In this document: positions 23,680-35,490 of the stretch, piece by piece
Numbering within the stretch: the stretch's first letter is position 1
Layout: every line of letters begins with the position of its first letter
NCBI GenBank assembly: GCA_001972305.1
Contig: BDDD01000123.1
Location: forward strand, 62,001 to 126,000
Source of the DNA: Cephalotus follicularis
Lineage: Eukaryota; Streptophyta; Magnoliopsida; Oxalidales; Cephalotaceae
Length of the DNA: 64,000 nucleotides
Reading direction: 5' to 3'
The notes under the pieces: generated by a model
What the model was told of the DNA's origin: nothing
The model's database searches: none
What the model saw: the letters and a program-made list of their open reading frames with translations, nothing else
Translations under genes and position numbers: made by a program

Positions 23680-24307
23680 TGTAACGCCCGGTATTTTCCT
23701 GAATGTAATATTTCCATTTATGATGTAATCATTAAACTTGATTTAATGAGAATGTTGAGTTTTGAACTCAAAGGATGCTTGCAAACCCTACTTATGACTT
23801 TGGAAATGGAATGTATGTTAAAAACTTGAAACGGCACTGTTTTGGGACAAAGACATATGGCTCGAACTGTATTTATGGGTTTATTCACTTAGCCGAGTGA
23901 GGACAAAGGCTAACCCCTACTATAACAAATTGATGGAGTGGTCTTGACATGGAGCATGCACGGAGACTTAAAGAGAAGACTTGTTATCTTCTTGTTTATG
24001 TTTTTGGTTATTGAACATTGATCATGGTTACTCGGATTTTGTAACATGGGATATTTGTTATCTTGTATTGTATCATTTTCACGCTCCGTTTTGGGCGATC
24101 AACAGTTAGGTTTGGGTTTATTTATAAACTTGTTAAGCATCACGTAGTATGGGATGCGTGATGCGTGTTTAATTCGGCTCAATTAAGTTATTGCTTCTGC
24201 TATTAAAGGTTTTTAATTGTTGGTATTTTCGCATGAGCTGGATTATTTTACGTTGATTACCTTACCACTTTATATGTTGTCTCAATTTGGGAAAACGGGG
24301 TGTGACA
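23680..24307 (+). repeat. 5' LTR of gypsy D, short form
   Basis: 628 bp, ending ggggtgtgaca before the primer-binding site. Its last 450 bases match the last 450 bases of the units ending at 27747 and 32213 almost base for base. About 150 bases of LTR head are joined near 23850 directly to the tail, so the long middle found in the other units is missing. Confidence 0.87.
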
Positions 24308-24310
24308 ACG

Positions 24311-24323
24311 TGGTATCAGAGCA
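24311..24323 (+). other. Primer-binding site of gypsy D
   Basis: tggtatcagagca, three bases after the LTR end, matches the initiator tRNA-Met 3' end used by chromoviruses. Confidence 0.85.
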
Positions 24324-24412
24324 TATTCCATATATGCTAAAGCTGGGATAAGTTTCTCGAAAATTAAGTAAATTGTTTCCTAATGATTTTGTCATTCCAT
24401 ATAGGAAACAGA

Positions 24413-25737
24413 ATGGATCGAAGGGGAGGCAGACGTGGAAGGCGTAGAGCTGACGAGGTGAACGATGTCCCGCCTGTTCACGAGGATGCCCCAGAAGTAA
24501 ATGTTCCTTCAGTGCACGATGAGAGGAGTAACTTCGAGCGCATGGCAGATCTCTTCCAACAGCAGATCCAAACCAATGCTGTACATATGGAACAAATGAG
24601 ACAGATGTAGGAGGCTGCTCAAGCCCGACAGTGTGTTCCCGAAGTCAAACATGTTGGCGATTTTGGCAGAGACCTGGAGCGGTTCATGAGGCAGAATCCT
24701 CCTACATTCTTGGGAGAGTTGGATGCCAACGTAGTTGAGCGATGGATGAGAGACATGGAAAGGATATTTGACGCCTTGAGATGTACCGATGAGCAAAAGA
24801 TTACCTTTGCCGTGTACCGCCTATGGGGTGAAGCTACCCATTGGTGGGAGATGGTTGAAGCAAAGTGGGAATCTCTAGATCTGGACAGAACTTGGGACCG
24901 ATTTCAATCAGAGTTCTCGGCAGCTTACGTTCCACAGATGGAGCGAGACAGGAGAGAGACAGAGTTGATGGAGTTACGTCAAGGTAATATGACGGTAGCT
25001 CAATACCAGACCCGTTTTGTGGAGTTAGCTCGGCACACGCCCTATCTCGTAGAGGGTGAGTCCAGAAAGGTCCGAAGGTTCCTGAAAGGCCTTCGTCCTG
25101 ATATCCGATCTAAGTTATTACTGTTGCAGCTAACATCTTTTGTAGATATCACTGAGAGAGCTAGAATCCTGGAAGCCGATGCAAATGATAGAAGGATAGA
25201 ACAGTCTCGTACTCAATTGAGACCAGCACAGTCCCAAAAACAGAACCCGACGAGACCAGCTTCTTTGAAGTGGCAAAACAGTGGTTCTCCGAATAAGTCA
25301 ACGAAGAACAGATTCGAGCAGACTGCCACGCTGGGGACTCCTAGTCAGGGGAGTAATACGGGAACCGGGACTTGTTATCACTGTGGTCGAAAGGGCCACT
25401 TGCAGAAGGATTGTTGGAGGATGAACGGGCTATGTTTCAGGTGTGGAGCACCCGGTCATTCGGTGAAAGATTGCACAAAAGGCCAGGTTACAACGCCTAC
25501 TGGGCCGGGGAGCAGCAGTGGTGCGGCTGCGGGACCATCACAGAGGAGAGATAACGGTAAGGGCATCGCAAAAGGTAGAATTTTTGTACTTTCTCAGACT
25601 GAGGTTCCAGAGTCGACTTCCGTTGTTGGAGGTACTCTGTATGTATGTGGTTATTCTGCTAGAGTACTGATGGATTCAGGTGCATCGCATTCATTTATAT
25701 CTGCACGTTTTGCATCTTGTTTAGATGTTACCCCTGA
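24413..25737 (+). pseudogene. Gypsy D gag and start of protease
   Basis: ATG at 24413 opens MDRRGGRRGRRR, a basic N-terminus. One TAG at 24608-24610 interrupts the frame, which then continues without a shift: gag core FLGELDANVVERWMRDMERIF, LWGEATHWWE, FSAAYVPQMERDRRETEL and VRRFLKGLRPDI, then two zinc knuckles (CYHCGRKGHLQKDC and CFRCGAPGHSVKDC) near 25370-25480. The protease starts with MDSGASHSFIS near 25670. At 25738 the coding sequence changes abruptly into LTR sequence, so protease is cut after about 25 residues past its active site. This is the best preserved coding region in the window. Confidence 0.93.
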
Positions 25738-27747
25738 CTGGTTCCTAACTTGGAACATTAAGGTAGGGGAAAGTGATGGATTTATACATGCATTTTGAGT
25801 TCTAAGTTAATGTATAGCATGGTGAATTGCATGTTAATGACTGGATTGTGATTCTGGAATTGTTGTAGTGTTACTGTGATACACTGAGTTGATCATGCAT
25901 GTACTATTACATGAATACGTGAATCTGTTGTATAAAGGAGGGATTTGTTAATGGCTTGGTGTGATAAAATCGTGGAAAACACGTTCTGGGTTGTGAAGAC
26001 ATCGAAGCCTAAGTAAAAAACGTCGATGCCTTCGTGTGGATATGTGAAAGACATCGATGCTTTGATAAAAGACATCGACTCCTTTTCTGGGAAATTGTTG
26101 AACTGTGATATTCGTTTCAGATGGACATTTTAGCCACTTGGGAATCACCTGTTTGATTTCAATTTGATGTTCTGGTTATGTTTCTGTTAACCAGTAGCAT
26201 TCCTCGCACGTTTAGAGGGTGATATTCGGTTACATGAGGGATTAAAAGGTTGGATTTTACCCTCTAGAATCAAGCTCGCGAACTGGTACTCTCTGGTATG
26301 AAAAGACATCGACGTCTTTGTAAAAGACATCGACGTCTTTGGTTCGAATACGCCTGGAAATATTTGTACATAGGATTGACGCTTTAGGCTAAAAGACATC
26401 GACGCCTTAAGGAATGACATCGCCGTCTTTCCTCCTGGACAGTAGAATTTCGCACGAATGAGAACCGTTAGACCCGAAACGACTTTAGGAATGAACCTAG
26501 ATGCATTCTGAGCATATGTTGCATTGTTACTGTGATTTGCATTATGGTTGCTTTCCTGAAAGTGTTAACCATTTTGAAAAGCTTGCATGATTATTATGAT
26601 CATTTGGGTACGAAAATGTATATTTGTCAACATATGAATTTATATATTTTCGAAATGATTGGGGAAGTATTTCCAATGACAGAGAAATGTTTTAAAGGTT
26701 CGATTATGAAACCAAATGATATTTGAGAAAATGTATAAATTATGAATGTATATATTTTCGAAATGATTGGGGAAGTATTTCCAAAGACAAGAGAAATGTA
26801 TTGTTTTAAGTTTATGACTTATTACAACCTGTGAACGAAGAAGTATATTTTACACAAAAATATTGGATCAAGTAATTATATGTAATTGCTTGACTTGTAC
26901 TGTGAAATGCTTGTGCTTGTTGATTATTGGCCATCGTGCTAATAACCTGTTGATTATTAGCCATAGTGCTAATAACCTGTTGATAACTTAGCCACTGTGC
27001 TCGTAACCTGTGTTGGTTTAGTCACCATGCTAAACAACTTACTGAGGACTTGCTCCAAAACCGTTTGGGACGGAGTAAGAGTGCATGACGTTGAGGCCAG
27101 GAGGTGGCGACGGTCATGACGACTGGTTTGTCTGGTTCCTTTTAGGAACATATTTACTGCTTGTGTAGATATAACTTTGAATTATACCTGTATTGTGAAC
27201 ATGCATATATTTTTATACAAAGGTATACTTATTGAAAAAAAATTACATGTCATGGCTCATCATTATGCATTCATTCAAGATACTCCTTATCATATGACTC
27301 GAACTATATTTATGGGTTTATTCACTTAGCCGAGTGAGGACAAAGGCTAACCCCTACTGTAACAGATTGATGGAGTGGTCTTGACATGGAGCATGCACGG
27401 AGACTTAAAGAGAAGACTTGTTATCTTCTTGTTTATGTTTTTGGTTATTGAACATTGATCATGGTTACTCGGATTTTGTAACATGGGATATTTGTTATCT
27501 TGTATTGTATCATTTTCACGCTCCGTTTTGGGCGATCAACAGTTATGTTTGGGTTTATTTATAAACTTGTTGAGCATCACGTAGTATGGGATGCGTGATG
27601 CGTGTTTAATTCGGCTCAATTAAGTTATTGCTTCCGCTATTAAAGGTTTTTAATTGTTGGTATTTTCGCATGAGCTGGATTATTTTACGTTGATTGCCTT
27701 ACCACTTTTTATGTTGTCTTATATATATATGGAAAACGGGGCGTGAC
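25738..27747 (+). repeat. Gypsy D family LTR segment (middle to 3' end)
   Basis: The segment matches 30949-32213 from ctggttcctaac to the terminal ggcgtgaca. It contains aaggtaggggaa near 25762, repeats of GACATCGACGTCTTTG at 25998-26430, a block of CTAATAACCTGTTGATTATT repeats, and the conserved words ttagccgagtgaggacaaag and gtagtatgggatgcgtg near the end. It lacks an LTR head and is fused to the protease, which points to recombination. The other copy lacks 26385-27124. Confidence 0.82.
26905..27035 (+). repeat. Short tandem repeats (gctaataacctgttgatta)
   Basis: Four imperfect units of about 33 bases, each with a GCCA(T/C)xGTGCTAATAACCTG core. They are missing from the related copy at 31596. 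Confidence 0.8.
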
Positions 27748-28851
27748 AAAAACACAACAGAATTCTAATACTGAAGATTTTCTTACAGAACTAACAATTT
27801 ATTTATCATACATGTCCTTCATACATATTTCACATTTCTACATTTCTACAAAGCCTTTTTATTACTACTCTAGTTTTCATCACCAGATGCATCGTTATCT
27901 AGCAACTCCTCTTGTATACGCCTTATCATCATCCTCAGATTTTCTCTAACTCCCCGCACAATTATTCCGTTAATCCCACAGATATACCTCAAAAGGACTT
28001 TCAAACTTGATTTAGTTTATCTAAAATCTCGTTCTTTCTGTCTAATTCTGCATCATATTCTTCCTCCATCTGGTATATATATGTGTATAAAATTCCTCTC
28101 GATTATTTGCTATTATATGTCTCGAATTTTCTTTTTCCTCACGTAGCTTCTGGTTCTTAGCCATTAAAACTTGTATTTGCCATTTTACAGGTTTGGATGA
28201 TCCGCAACGAGAAGATTGCGTACTAGCGCTTTTTGTTGACATCTAAAAAAAATCAGGTTGGAAAATACACCATTTATATCCTCAAATATAACAATAAATC
28301 AACTCTCTGATACAAATACAGTAACGCCCCCGACCCGAGTTCACTTTATGCTCAAAGCGAGCCTCGAGGAATCGGTGCGTTATGTGGGGTAAACCTTTGA
28401 TCCTTTAACAATCTTGCTAATTTTTATCAAACCTTCTCATAATCTTACAACATTTCCATACTAAACTTCAAAACATCATACTTCCTTCGAAATCATCTTA
28501 AACCATAACGATCATAGTCAATGTATTTATAAAACATTATCATAATACATTTCACAGCGGAAAACATTAACTTAATACATTAAAAGTAGTTTATACAAAA
28601 CATTAATGTACAACATAATTCCTTTTCAAAAGCTTCATTTATGAGCTCCCTCTAAAGCTCGAAATCTCTTCGTTAATCTATTTCTTGGAAAATTTTATTT
28701 AAAAACAAAACATTGATAGGAATGAGCTTAAATAGCCCAGTAAGGGTTTCAAAATAAACATTTCATCACATTCATTCTTTTCTATTCATATCTCATGAAA
28801 CATAACATGTCATTTGTTTTTCTGATCATATCTCATGAATCAGAATATTTC
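27748..28851 (-). mobile_element. Minus-strand gypsy fragment (LTR end, primer site, leader)
   Basis: On the minus strand, 28851-28322 has the look of an LTR tail, ending gtcgggggcgttactg, and is followed by ttgtatcagagag, a degenerate tRNA-Met primer site. A short frame then starts with ATG at 28242 (MSTKSASTQSS, with a charged helix MAKNQKLREEKE) and stops after 66 residues; I do not recognise it. Both ends are cut by the surrounding LTR segments. The family differs from gypsy D. Confidence 0.55.
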
Positions 28852-31800
28852 TGTGACACCCCGAATTTCATAAATAATTATTATGAAATTGGTGCGTGTA
28901 TGATCGTAATAAAATCGACAGAGCCCGGAGTAATAAAAAGGTACTACGCATTTAAGCCGTAATCATGATGGCCAAAACGGCTAATAAAGCCTAATTATTA
29001 TGCGCGATAATAAAGCCCAAATGTTCGCATTTTTATTGCGATTATTTTGGTGGTCGTTTGGATAATTTATGTCGCGATTCACGGAAAAATCGGGACCCCG
29101 ACCTTAGTATTTTACCAAAATAATACTAAGGGGAAGCAAAAAAATGAATAAAGGAAGGGAGAGGGACACTGGCGCATCACGCGCCCGTGTAAGAGAAAGG
29201 CAGCGCCCGCGCCAGAGAGAGAGAGAGAGAGATTGGGAGAGAGATCGGAGCAGAGGGAGAGAGAGGACGCCGGAGCCAGCTACCGGACCGGGAGAGCACG
29301 GCGGTCAACCCAGGCACGCCACCGACCGGTAACCTCCTCCCCCTTCTTCTCTTTTTCTTCTTTTTTCTTCTTCTCTCCGCCACTGTCGCGCCTCCTCCCG
29401 GCGTTTCCTGGCGCCGTTAGCGTCGCGGATGGTGTGGGTTATGGTGTAGAAGGCCCGCTCTACCCATTTCGACCACCGGTGAGGCGTGATTCGGCCGGAA
29501 TCAGTGGACCGAGTTGACTCAATGAGTCGACTCACGGCTGTTTGAGACAGCGCTTTTGGCGCCGAGTCTCGGCGAGTCACGGGCATGGGTGTGTAGAACT
29601 GGTGAATGTGAGACGTTTTTGGGTTGTGATCGGACCTGTTGAGGTCCGGCGAGTCGACTCAGTGAGTCACGACTCACTGCCGGCCGTGGCGCGGCGTTCG
29701 ACGCCCATTCCCGGTGAGTCTTGACTGGTTTTGAGTAGACCGTTCAATGTGGAACCCGTTGATGGGTGTTTCACCCCCTGGTTGTGTCAGTCGGAACCCG
29801 GCCGGCGTTTCAGCGACGGAAATGTTTTATGTGTCGAACATAACGGAAATGTGTTGTATGTGCAGTGTGCGAGTGGCAATTGGATTTGGCATTGAGGAAT
29901 TGATCGATTGGCGAGAACCGGCTTCGGTTCAACGGTTATCAAAAAGGTTCGGCAATTGAACGTGCAGCTCGACTGTATGGTTGTTACTGCTGTAACAGGT
30001 AGGGGATTTTATAAATGTGGTTTGAGTTCAATTATAATAAATGTTCCTTGATGAAATGCGTGCATATCGTGTCTTGGAATGACTATGGGCTGTGGATTGT
30101 GAATTGTATGACTGTGTTAGAGTTACTATGAATAGTTAACCCGTCATGTATATTGTGTTTTACGATGATTGTAGATCGGATTGCATGTGTTGTATGCCTT
30201 GAACTCGAACGGTTTTGAGACGTGTTGAAGGAACCATGTTTTGGTTCGCTCAACCGTCGACGCTTAGGAAAGAAGCGTCGACGCTATAGATTGTTATACA
30301 GAGAACGAGTCCTGATTCGCGATAAACGTCGACGCTTAGAGATAACGTCGACGCTATGATTCGTTGTGTGTTAGAACGGATCGTTGTGAGTTGTGGCTTT
30401 GTTTTGCCACTATTTTTCTGCACTGTCTACAGAATCCAGTCGACTGTCTAAGAGGACAGCTAACTGCTCGAGTGCACCAGTCGACTGTTCGGTATGAATA
30501 GTCGACTACTCAATGGATCCAGCCGACTGTGCTTGGGAGCCAGTCGACTGTCCATGTGTGTTACTGAGAAATGCCTGCAGAGGCTTGAGTAGCCGACTGT
30601 TGGGTATAAACAGCCGACTGTCAAGGATGACAGCCGACTGTCGGGTGTGGGCAGCCGACTGCCAGTTTAGGACAGCCGACTGTTGAAGGAAAACAGAGAG
30701 ATCTCGGGGTAGCCTGTGAAATGACAAAAGGAAGAGGTTATGAGGAAGCCGTCTGCATAAGGATATTCCTCCCCACTTATCTCTCTCGTTTTAAAAACAC
30801 CAGAAGAAAGAGAGGGAAGAAAACAGCGAGTGTGAGCCACCAATGTTGAGTTGCTTGAAGCTTGAGGTTTGAGCTCGTGGGTAGCAGTTGCTAAAGGATC
30901 TTGGAGCTGCTGGAATCCAGAACTTGGGAACTTAAAGAGGTGGACTTTCTGGTTCCTAACTTGGGACAATAAGGTAGGGGAAAGTGATGGATTTATACAT
31001 GCATTTTGAGTTCTAAGTTAATGAATAACATGGTGAATTGCATGTTAATGACTGGATTGTGATTCTGGAATTGTTGTAGTGTTACTGTGATACACTGAGT
31101 TGAACATGCATATACTATTACATGAATACGTGAATCTGTTGTGTAAAGGATGGATTTGTTAATGGCTTGGTGTGATAAAATCATGAAAAACACGTTCTGG
31201 GTTGTGAAGACATCAACGCCTATGTAAAAGACGTCGATGCCTTCGTGTGGATATGTGAAAGACATCGATGCTTTGATAAAAGACATCGACTCCTTTTCTG
31301 GGAAATTGTTGAACTGTGATATTCGTTTCAGATGGCCATTTTAGCCACTTGGGAATCACCTGTTTGATTTCAATTTGATGTTCTGGTTATGTTTCTGTTA
31401 ACCAGTAGCATTCCTAGCACGTTTAGAGGGTGATATTCGGTTACATGAGGGATTAAAAGGTTAGATTTTACCCTCTAGAATCAAGCTCACGAACTGGTAC
31501 TCTCTGGTATGAAAAGACATCGACGTCTTTGTAAAAGACATCGACGTCTTTGGTTCGAATACGCCTGGAAATATTTGTACATAGGATTGACGCTTGGTTT
31601 GTCTGGTTCCTTTTGGGAACATATTTACTGCTTGTGTTGATATAACTTTGAGTTATACCTGTATTGTGAGCATGCACATATTTTTATACAAAGGTATACT
31701 TATTGAAAAAATTACATGTCATGGCTCATCATTATGCATTCATTCATGATACTCCTTATCATATGGCTCGAACTGTATTTATGGGTTTATTCACTTAGCC

Positions 31801-32213
31801 GAGTGAGGACAAAGGCTAACCCCTACTGTAACAGATTGATGGAGTGGTCTTGACATGGAGCATGCACGGAGACTTAAAGAGAAGACTTGTTATCTTCTTG
31901 TTTATGTTTTTGGTTATTGAACATTGATCATGGTTACTCGGATTTTGTAACATGGGATATTTGTTATCTTGTATTGTATCATTTTCACGCTCCGTTTTGG
32001 GCGATCAACAGTTATGTTTGGGTTTATTTATAAACTTGTTAAGCATCACGTAGTATGGGATGCGTGATGCGTGTTTAATTCGGCTCAATTAAGTTATTGC
32101 TTCCGCTATTAAAGGTTTTTAATTGTTGGTATTTTCGCATGAGCTGTATTATTTTACGTTGATTGCCTTACCACTTTATATGTTGTCTCAATTTGGGAAA
32201 ACGAGGTGTGACA
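28852..32213 (+). repeat. Long recombinant gypsy LTR (3.4 kb), right end of gypsy D
   Basis: It starts tgtgacaccccgaattt and ends ggtgtgaca. The first 1.5 kb match the solo LTR at 59516-61100 (including the GAGAGAG leader and gaggcgtgattcggccgg-like region). From about 30700 it matches the LTR segment at 25738 and the solo LTR at 51679. AGGTAGGGGA occurs twice (near 29997 and 30972), once per parent type. A motif array of CAGCCGACTGT lies between. A 740-bp deletion relative to 26385-27124 sits at 31595. Open frames within it are short and overlapping; none is credible. Confidence 0.78.
30437..30690 (+). repeat. CAGCCGACTGT motif array
   Basis: About eleven copies of CAG(C/T)CGACTGT, most intact, separated by 9-40 unrelated bases. 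All intact copies are in one orientation, although the core GTCGAC is palindromic in some. The array lies just before the LTR region that resembles a transcribed leader. Confidence 0.88.
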
Positions 32214-32218
32214 TCATT

Positions 32219-32675
32219 GATCTTGGAAGACCTACAAAGCTTGTCCTTGAAGTCCACTGGGTCTTGTTTTGAGCATTAGTCTTGTGACCTCCATTTGGAG
32301 CGCTCGACCTTGGGGTTTTTGAAGGGGAGAAGTTTCGGGTTTTGTGGACAAGCTTGGAGGAGCTTCAATGTTTAAAGTGTAGAGGGTTTTCTTGAAGGAA
32401 GGAGTCTTCAAGTAAGGTAATGAAACTCTAACTCCCTTGTTTGTATGCTAAGCTAAAGTTTGCTAGGAAAACCCTAGCTTACCCTTTGTTTCTTGGCATA
32501 CTTGATTGTTTGTGTTCAATTGGATATTAATTAGAGATCCTTGGTGGTTTATGGTTGTTTATGAACTTAGTTTTATAGGGTGTACCTTTTCTTGGAGCTT
32601 ACCTTGACAAAAATCAAAATTGAACACCTAATTGACCTAAGGCCTAAAATGACCAAAACCTAAACTTTTCTTTCA
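32219..32675 (+). repeat. 3' LTR of copia B, second segment
   Basis: The sequence continues the 5' LTR match (gatcttggaagacctacaaag) and ends ttctttca at 32675, followed by the gatga target duplication of copia B. Together with 22070-23679 it makes an LTR of about 2.07 kb. Confidence 0.9.
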
Positions 32676-32680
32676 GATGA

Positions 32681-34246
32681 AGTATGTCCATTTTTGCCAC
32701 AGTAGTTACAAGTGACATTGGCATTTTTCTTCTTAATAACTTTTTTTAAAATTTATCTTTTTCAATATTTTTCATTCTTTCAAAGATGTTTTGATAATGT
32801 TTGACATTGTTCATTTCATCATAGCCTGATTCGACTTTGTCAGATACACATCTTTGCATACCTAAAAGTTTTTTTTAACTGTTTTCTACTGTTAGAAAAA
32901 TTAGAAAATGTTTTCTTTAAAGCATCCACTTCAATTTTAAGACTTTCTTTTTCTTTTTCTAATATACACATTTTCTCCTCTTTGGATTCATCTTCATTAA
33001 CCATAGTAGGAGTGGTCGTTTTTAATTTCATGTTTTCAATAGTTAAGGATTTGACCTTTTTCTTTAAAGAAGATATAATAGAACTATAATTTCTACAATT
33101 ACTATGAGTTCATCATAGCTTACCTCTACATTGTCTTCCTCCTTCTCTATGGCTATCAATTCCAATTGTGTAACTTCTTCTTGTGTCTCCTCATCGGTGC
33201 TTGAGTCATCACTATCTTCCCAAGTTGCAAGTAAGGCTTTCTTCTTCTTTATTTTCTCTTTATTTTTAAGCCTTGGGAAATCACTCTTGAAGTGCTCTGG
33301 TTTGTTGCATTCATAGCAAATAATTTCTTCATCCTTGCTTGTTTCTCCTTTTTGAGGATTGGTCTTCTTGTATGGTTTGCCTCCAAATTTCTTCTTATTT
33401 GCGAGGAACCTTTTGAACTTCCTCGTGATGAGGGCAAACTCTTCATCACTATCATCTTCAGTTTCTTCATTTGTGGAAGACTTTAGTGCTACCACTTTCT
33501 TCTTTCTTTTCTCCTTCTCTTCATCATCATCCTTTTTCTTGATGGAGAGTTCATGGTTCATCAAGTGACCCCAAGAGGTCCTCCAATGGAAAAGTTTTGA
33601 GGTCTTTGGCTTCCTCAATAGCCATTACCTTTGGCATCCATACTCTTGGTAGACACCTAAGAATTTTTCTTACCATTTCACTGTTAGTATAAATTTTATC
33701 AAGTGTTTATAAAGCATTTGTAATATTTGTGAATCTAGTGAACATGGTTTTTATATCTTCATTTTCATGCATGGTAAACATTTCATATTCATGTACAAGC
33801 ATGCTAATTTTGGCTTATTTAACTAGATTGGTACCCTCATAGGTTATCTCAAGTCTATCCCATATTTCCTTAGCCGAAATGTATGAAGATACTCTATTAA
33901 AATCGTTGGAGTTAATAGCACAAATTATAATATGTTTAGCTTTAGCATTCATTTGTACTCTTTTTCTATCATCATCATTATATTTATTTCTGGGTTTAAA
34001 AATGGTTTCACCGCTTTCATTTATGGTGGTAGACAAATTTGGACCATTAACAATTAGATCCCAAAGATTGTAATCCAAAGATTGAATGAAAATAGTCAAT
34101 AGCCTTCCAATGACTATAGTTGTTGCCATCGAAAAATGGTGGCTTGGAGATGTTTTGGCTTTCACCGGTATTCATATTCATGGCCATTATGGATCTTTAA
34201 AACTCTAACAATTAAGAATAGTAATTTTACTAACTCTGATACCAAT
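32681..34246 (-). pseudogene. Copia A gag (UBN2 type, two zinc knuckles)
   Basis: Minus-strand gag starts with ATG at 34187 (MAMNMNTGESQN), shifts frame near 34100, and continues as the UBN2 region LDYNLWDLIVNGP and AKEIWDRLEITYEGT. After a degenerate stretch, 33618-33064 has SWGHLMNHELSI, acidic and lysine-rich segments, and the first zinc knuckle CYECNKPEHFKSDFP, in which the expected Gly and last Cys are altered. A coiled-coil segment (ILEKEKESLKIEVDALKK) is at 33031-32840. A second knuckle begins at 32700 and is cut at 32681 by copia B; its remaining half lies at 12085. The gene belongs to the large-gag copia group that includes SIRE. Confidence 0.87.
34231..34246 (-). other. Primer-binding site of copia A
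   Basis: The minus strand reads attggtatcagagtta directly after the LTR end, a tRNA-Met type site. This makes the LTR at 34247-35490 a 5' LTR with respect to copia A. Confidence 0.85.
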
Positions 34247-35490
34247 TGAAAGTACTACAAGAGGGGGGTAGAATGTAGTATGTGTAAAGTTATGAATTTC
34301 TTTTTTTTTTAACTTATGAATACACAATAAAATTATAAATCTAAAACAATACTTAAGCAATTCAGATATACCGGAAAATAACTTGAATTAAAATATAATA
34401 AAGAGTGAGAGTTTAGAAATTACAAACACAGTTTAGAGTGGTTCGGCTAAACTCTTGCCTACGTCCACTTTTCCCAAGACCTCCTTGCGATTCTACTAGT
34501 ATTCAATCTTGAATACAAACTCCAAATTTCTTTACAGGAGCAATTCAGGGCACCTTACAACTTTCGTGATTGAACTCAATCACATACACTTTCTAACCAA
34601 AGTGTAAGGGTTCACTCCCCTTGATAATCAAAGTAACACAAGATTGTTTGGTGATTTTGTATAACCTCTATAAGGTTGGATATTGACTGAATAAGCTCAC
34701 TTACAATCACAAAAGATAAAAGAATAAAAACCTGCTAAAGTCTATGAAGCTTTTGAACTTGAGAGAATTTTGCTATAAAAGATTCGAATGCTTGGTAGTT
34801 GACAATTCTTGTGATTGTTGTGTAGTTTTTAACTGATTCAAGCCTTCAATCTATAATGTTCAGCAGAATAGAGACATTGGAGACATTTGAGAAGATTTGG
34901 GCTTTAATTCAGTGTTGATAAGATTGACTAGATTGCAATCCCGCGACCGAAGCGCCGCCGGTTTCAATCTAAGCGTCTACGCCTAGATGTTACCGTTACG
35001 CCTTAATTTGAATATTTCCGTTTAACCTTCGTCAGTTTGGCATATTCATCTCTGAGCTTAGCAAAGCACTGCCGCTTTACCACAAGCATCATCGGTTAGT
35101 GCGTCTTATTCAATCTTGAGTTCTTAACCGTTGAAGTTTTGTGTACACTGTCTGCGGTTTGCATTAAATGCTGATGGTTTCCATTAAAGCGTCGCTGCTT
35201 AAAGCTTTTAAGCAAATTCCTGCATTCAATGTATCAAAGCACTGATATAACCTTCTAAACTGTTGGCATTTTGTCACTAAACGTGATGGTGTCTCCTGAC
35301 TGTCGACGCTTTGTACAATGATGTCTTGGCTTCAAAAACTCAACTGCTGACGCTTTGAAAATGACCTTCGATGGTTTGACTAAGCGCTGATGGTTACTTT
35401 GTAATTGTCGACGCTTTATCCTGTTTTGCCACTTAGTGCTGGAAATGCTTCTTTGTTTGTAATGTCTTATAATTTTCTGCATTTCTAACA
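34247..35490 (-). repeat. 5' LTR of copia A
   Basis: 1244 bp, from tgttagaaatg (complement of 35490) to tactttca (complement of 34247), matching the plus-strand LTR at 1684-2927 in ends, length and content. The CGTCGACGC motif recurs (for example near 35303 and 35405). The TATA box equivalent near 34850 is TATAGATT. Confidence 0.9.

Larger units (their letters stand above)
23680..32213 (+). mobile_element. Gypsy D composite insertion
   Basis: The insertion starts tgtaacgcccgg, ends aacgaggtgtgaca and is flanked by tcatt (23675-23679 and 32214-32218). Inside are a short 5' LTR, primer-binding site, gag plus protease start, then an LTR middle-to-end segment (25738-27747), an oppositely oriented gypsy fragment (27748-28851) and a 3.4-kb LTR-like unit (28852-32213). 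RT, RNase H and integrase are missing. The outer duplication shows a single integration; the inside has been rebuilt afterwards. Confidence 0.83.
12091..32675 (+). mobile_element. Copia B, full-length Ty1/copia element with nested insertions
   Basis: The element runs from tgttagagag at 12091 to the CA at 32675 and is flanked by the 5-bp duplication gatga (12086-12090 and 32676-32680). It has a 5' LTR, primer-binding site, gag, protease, integrase, reverse transcriptase, RNase H, polypurine tract and 3' LTR in copia order. Two later insertions sit inside: a solo gypsy LTR in the leader (15359-16725) and an 8.5-kb gypsy composite in the 3' LTR (23680-32213). Without them it would be about 10.7 kb. 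The host sequence is copia A in the opposite orientation. Confidence 0.92.

Noticed and set aside
29144-29586. Arg-rich frames in the leader of LTR 28852
   Set aside because: They derive from GAGAGA and GC-rich leader sequence and are open on both strands.
30437-30690. Spaced short repeats that look like a small CRISPR array
   Set aside because: The repeat is only 11 bases, spacers vary from 9 to 40 bases, there is no cas gene, and the setting is a plant retrotransposon LTR.
1326-35490. Idea that an inversion joined copia K (plus) and copia A (minus) into one original element
   Set aside because: Orientation would allow it, but the flanks do not match: 3' flank aaatg after 2927 and copia internal DNA, not a duplication, before the LTR at 35490. 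Two copies of one family explain it more simply.
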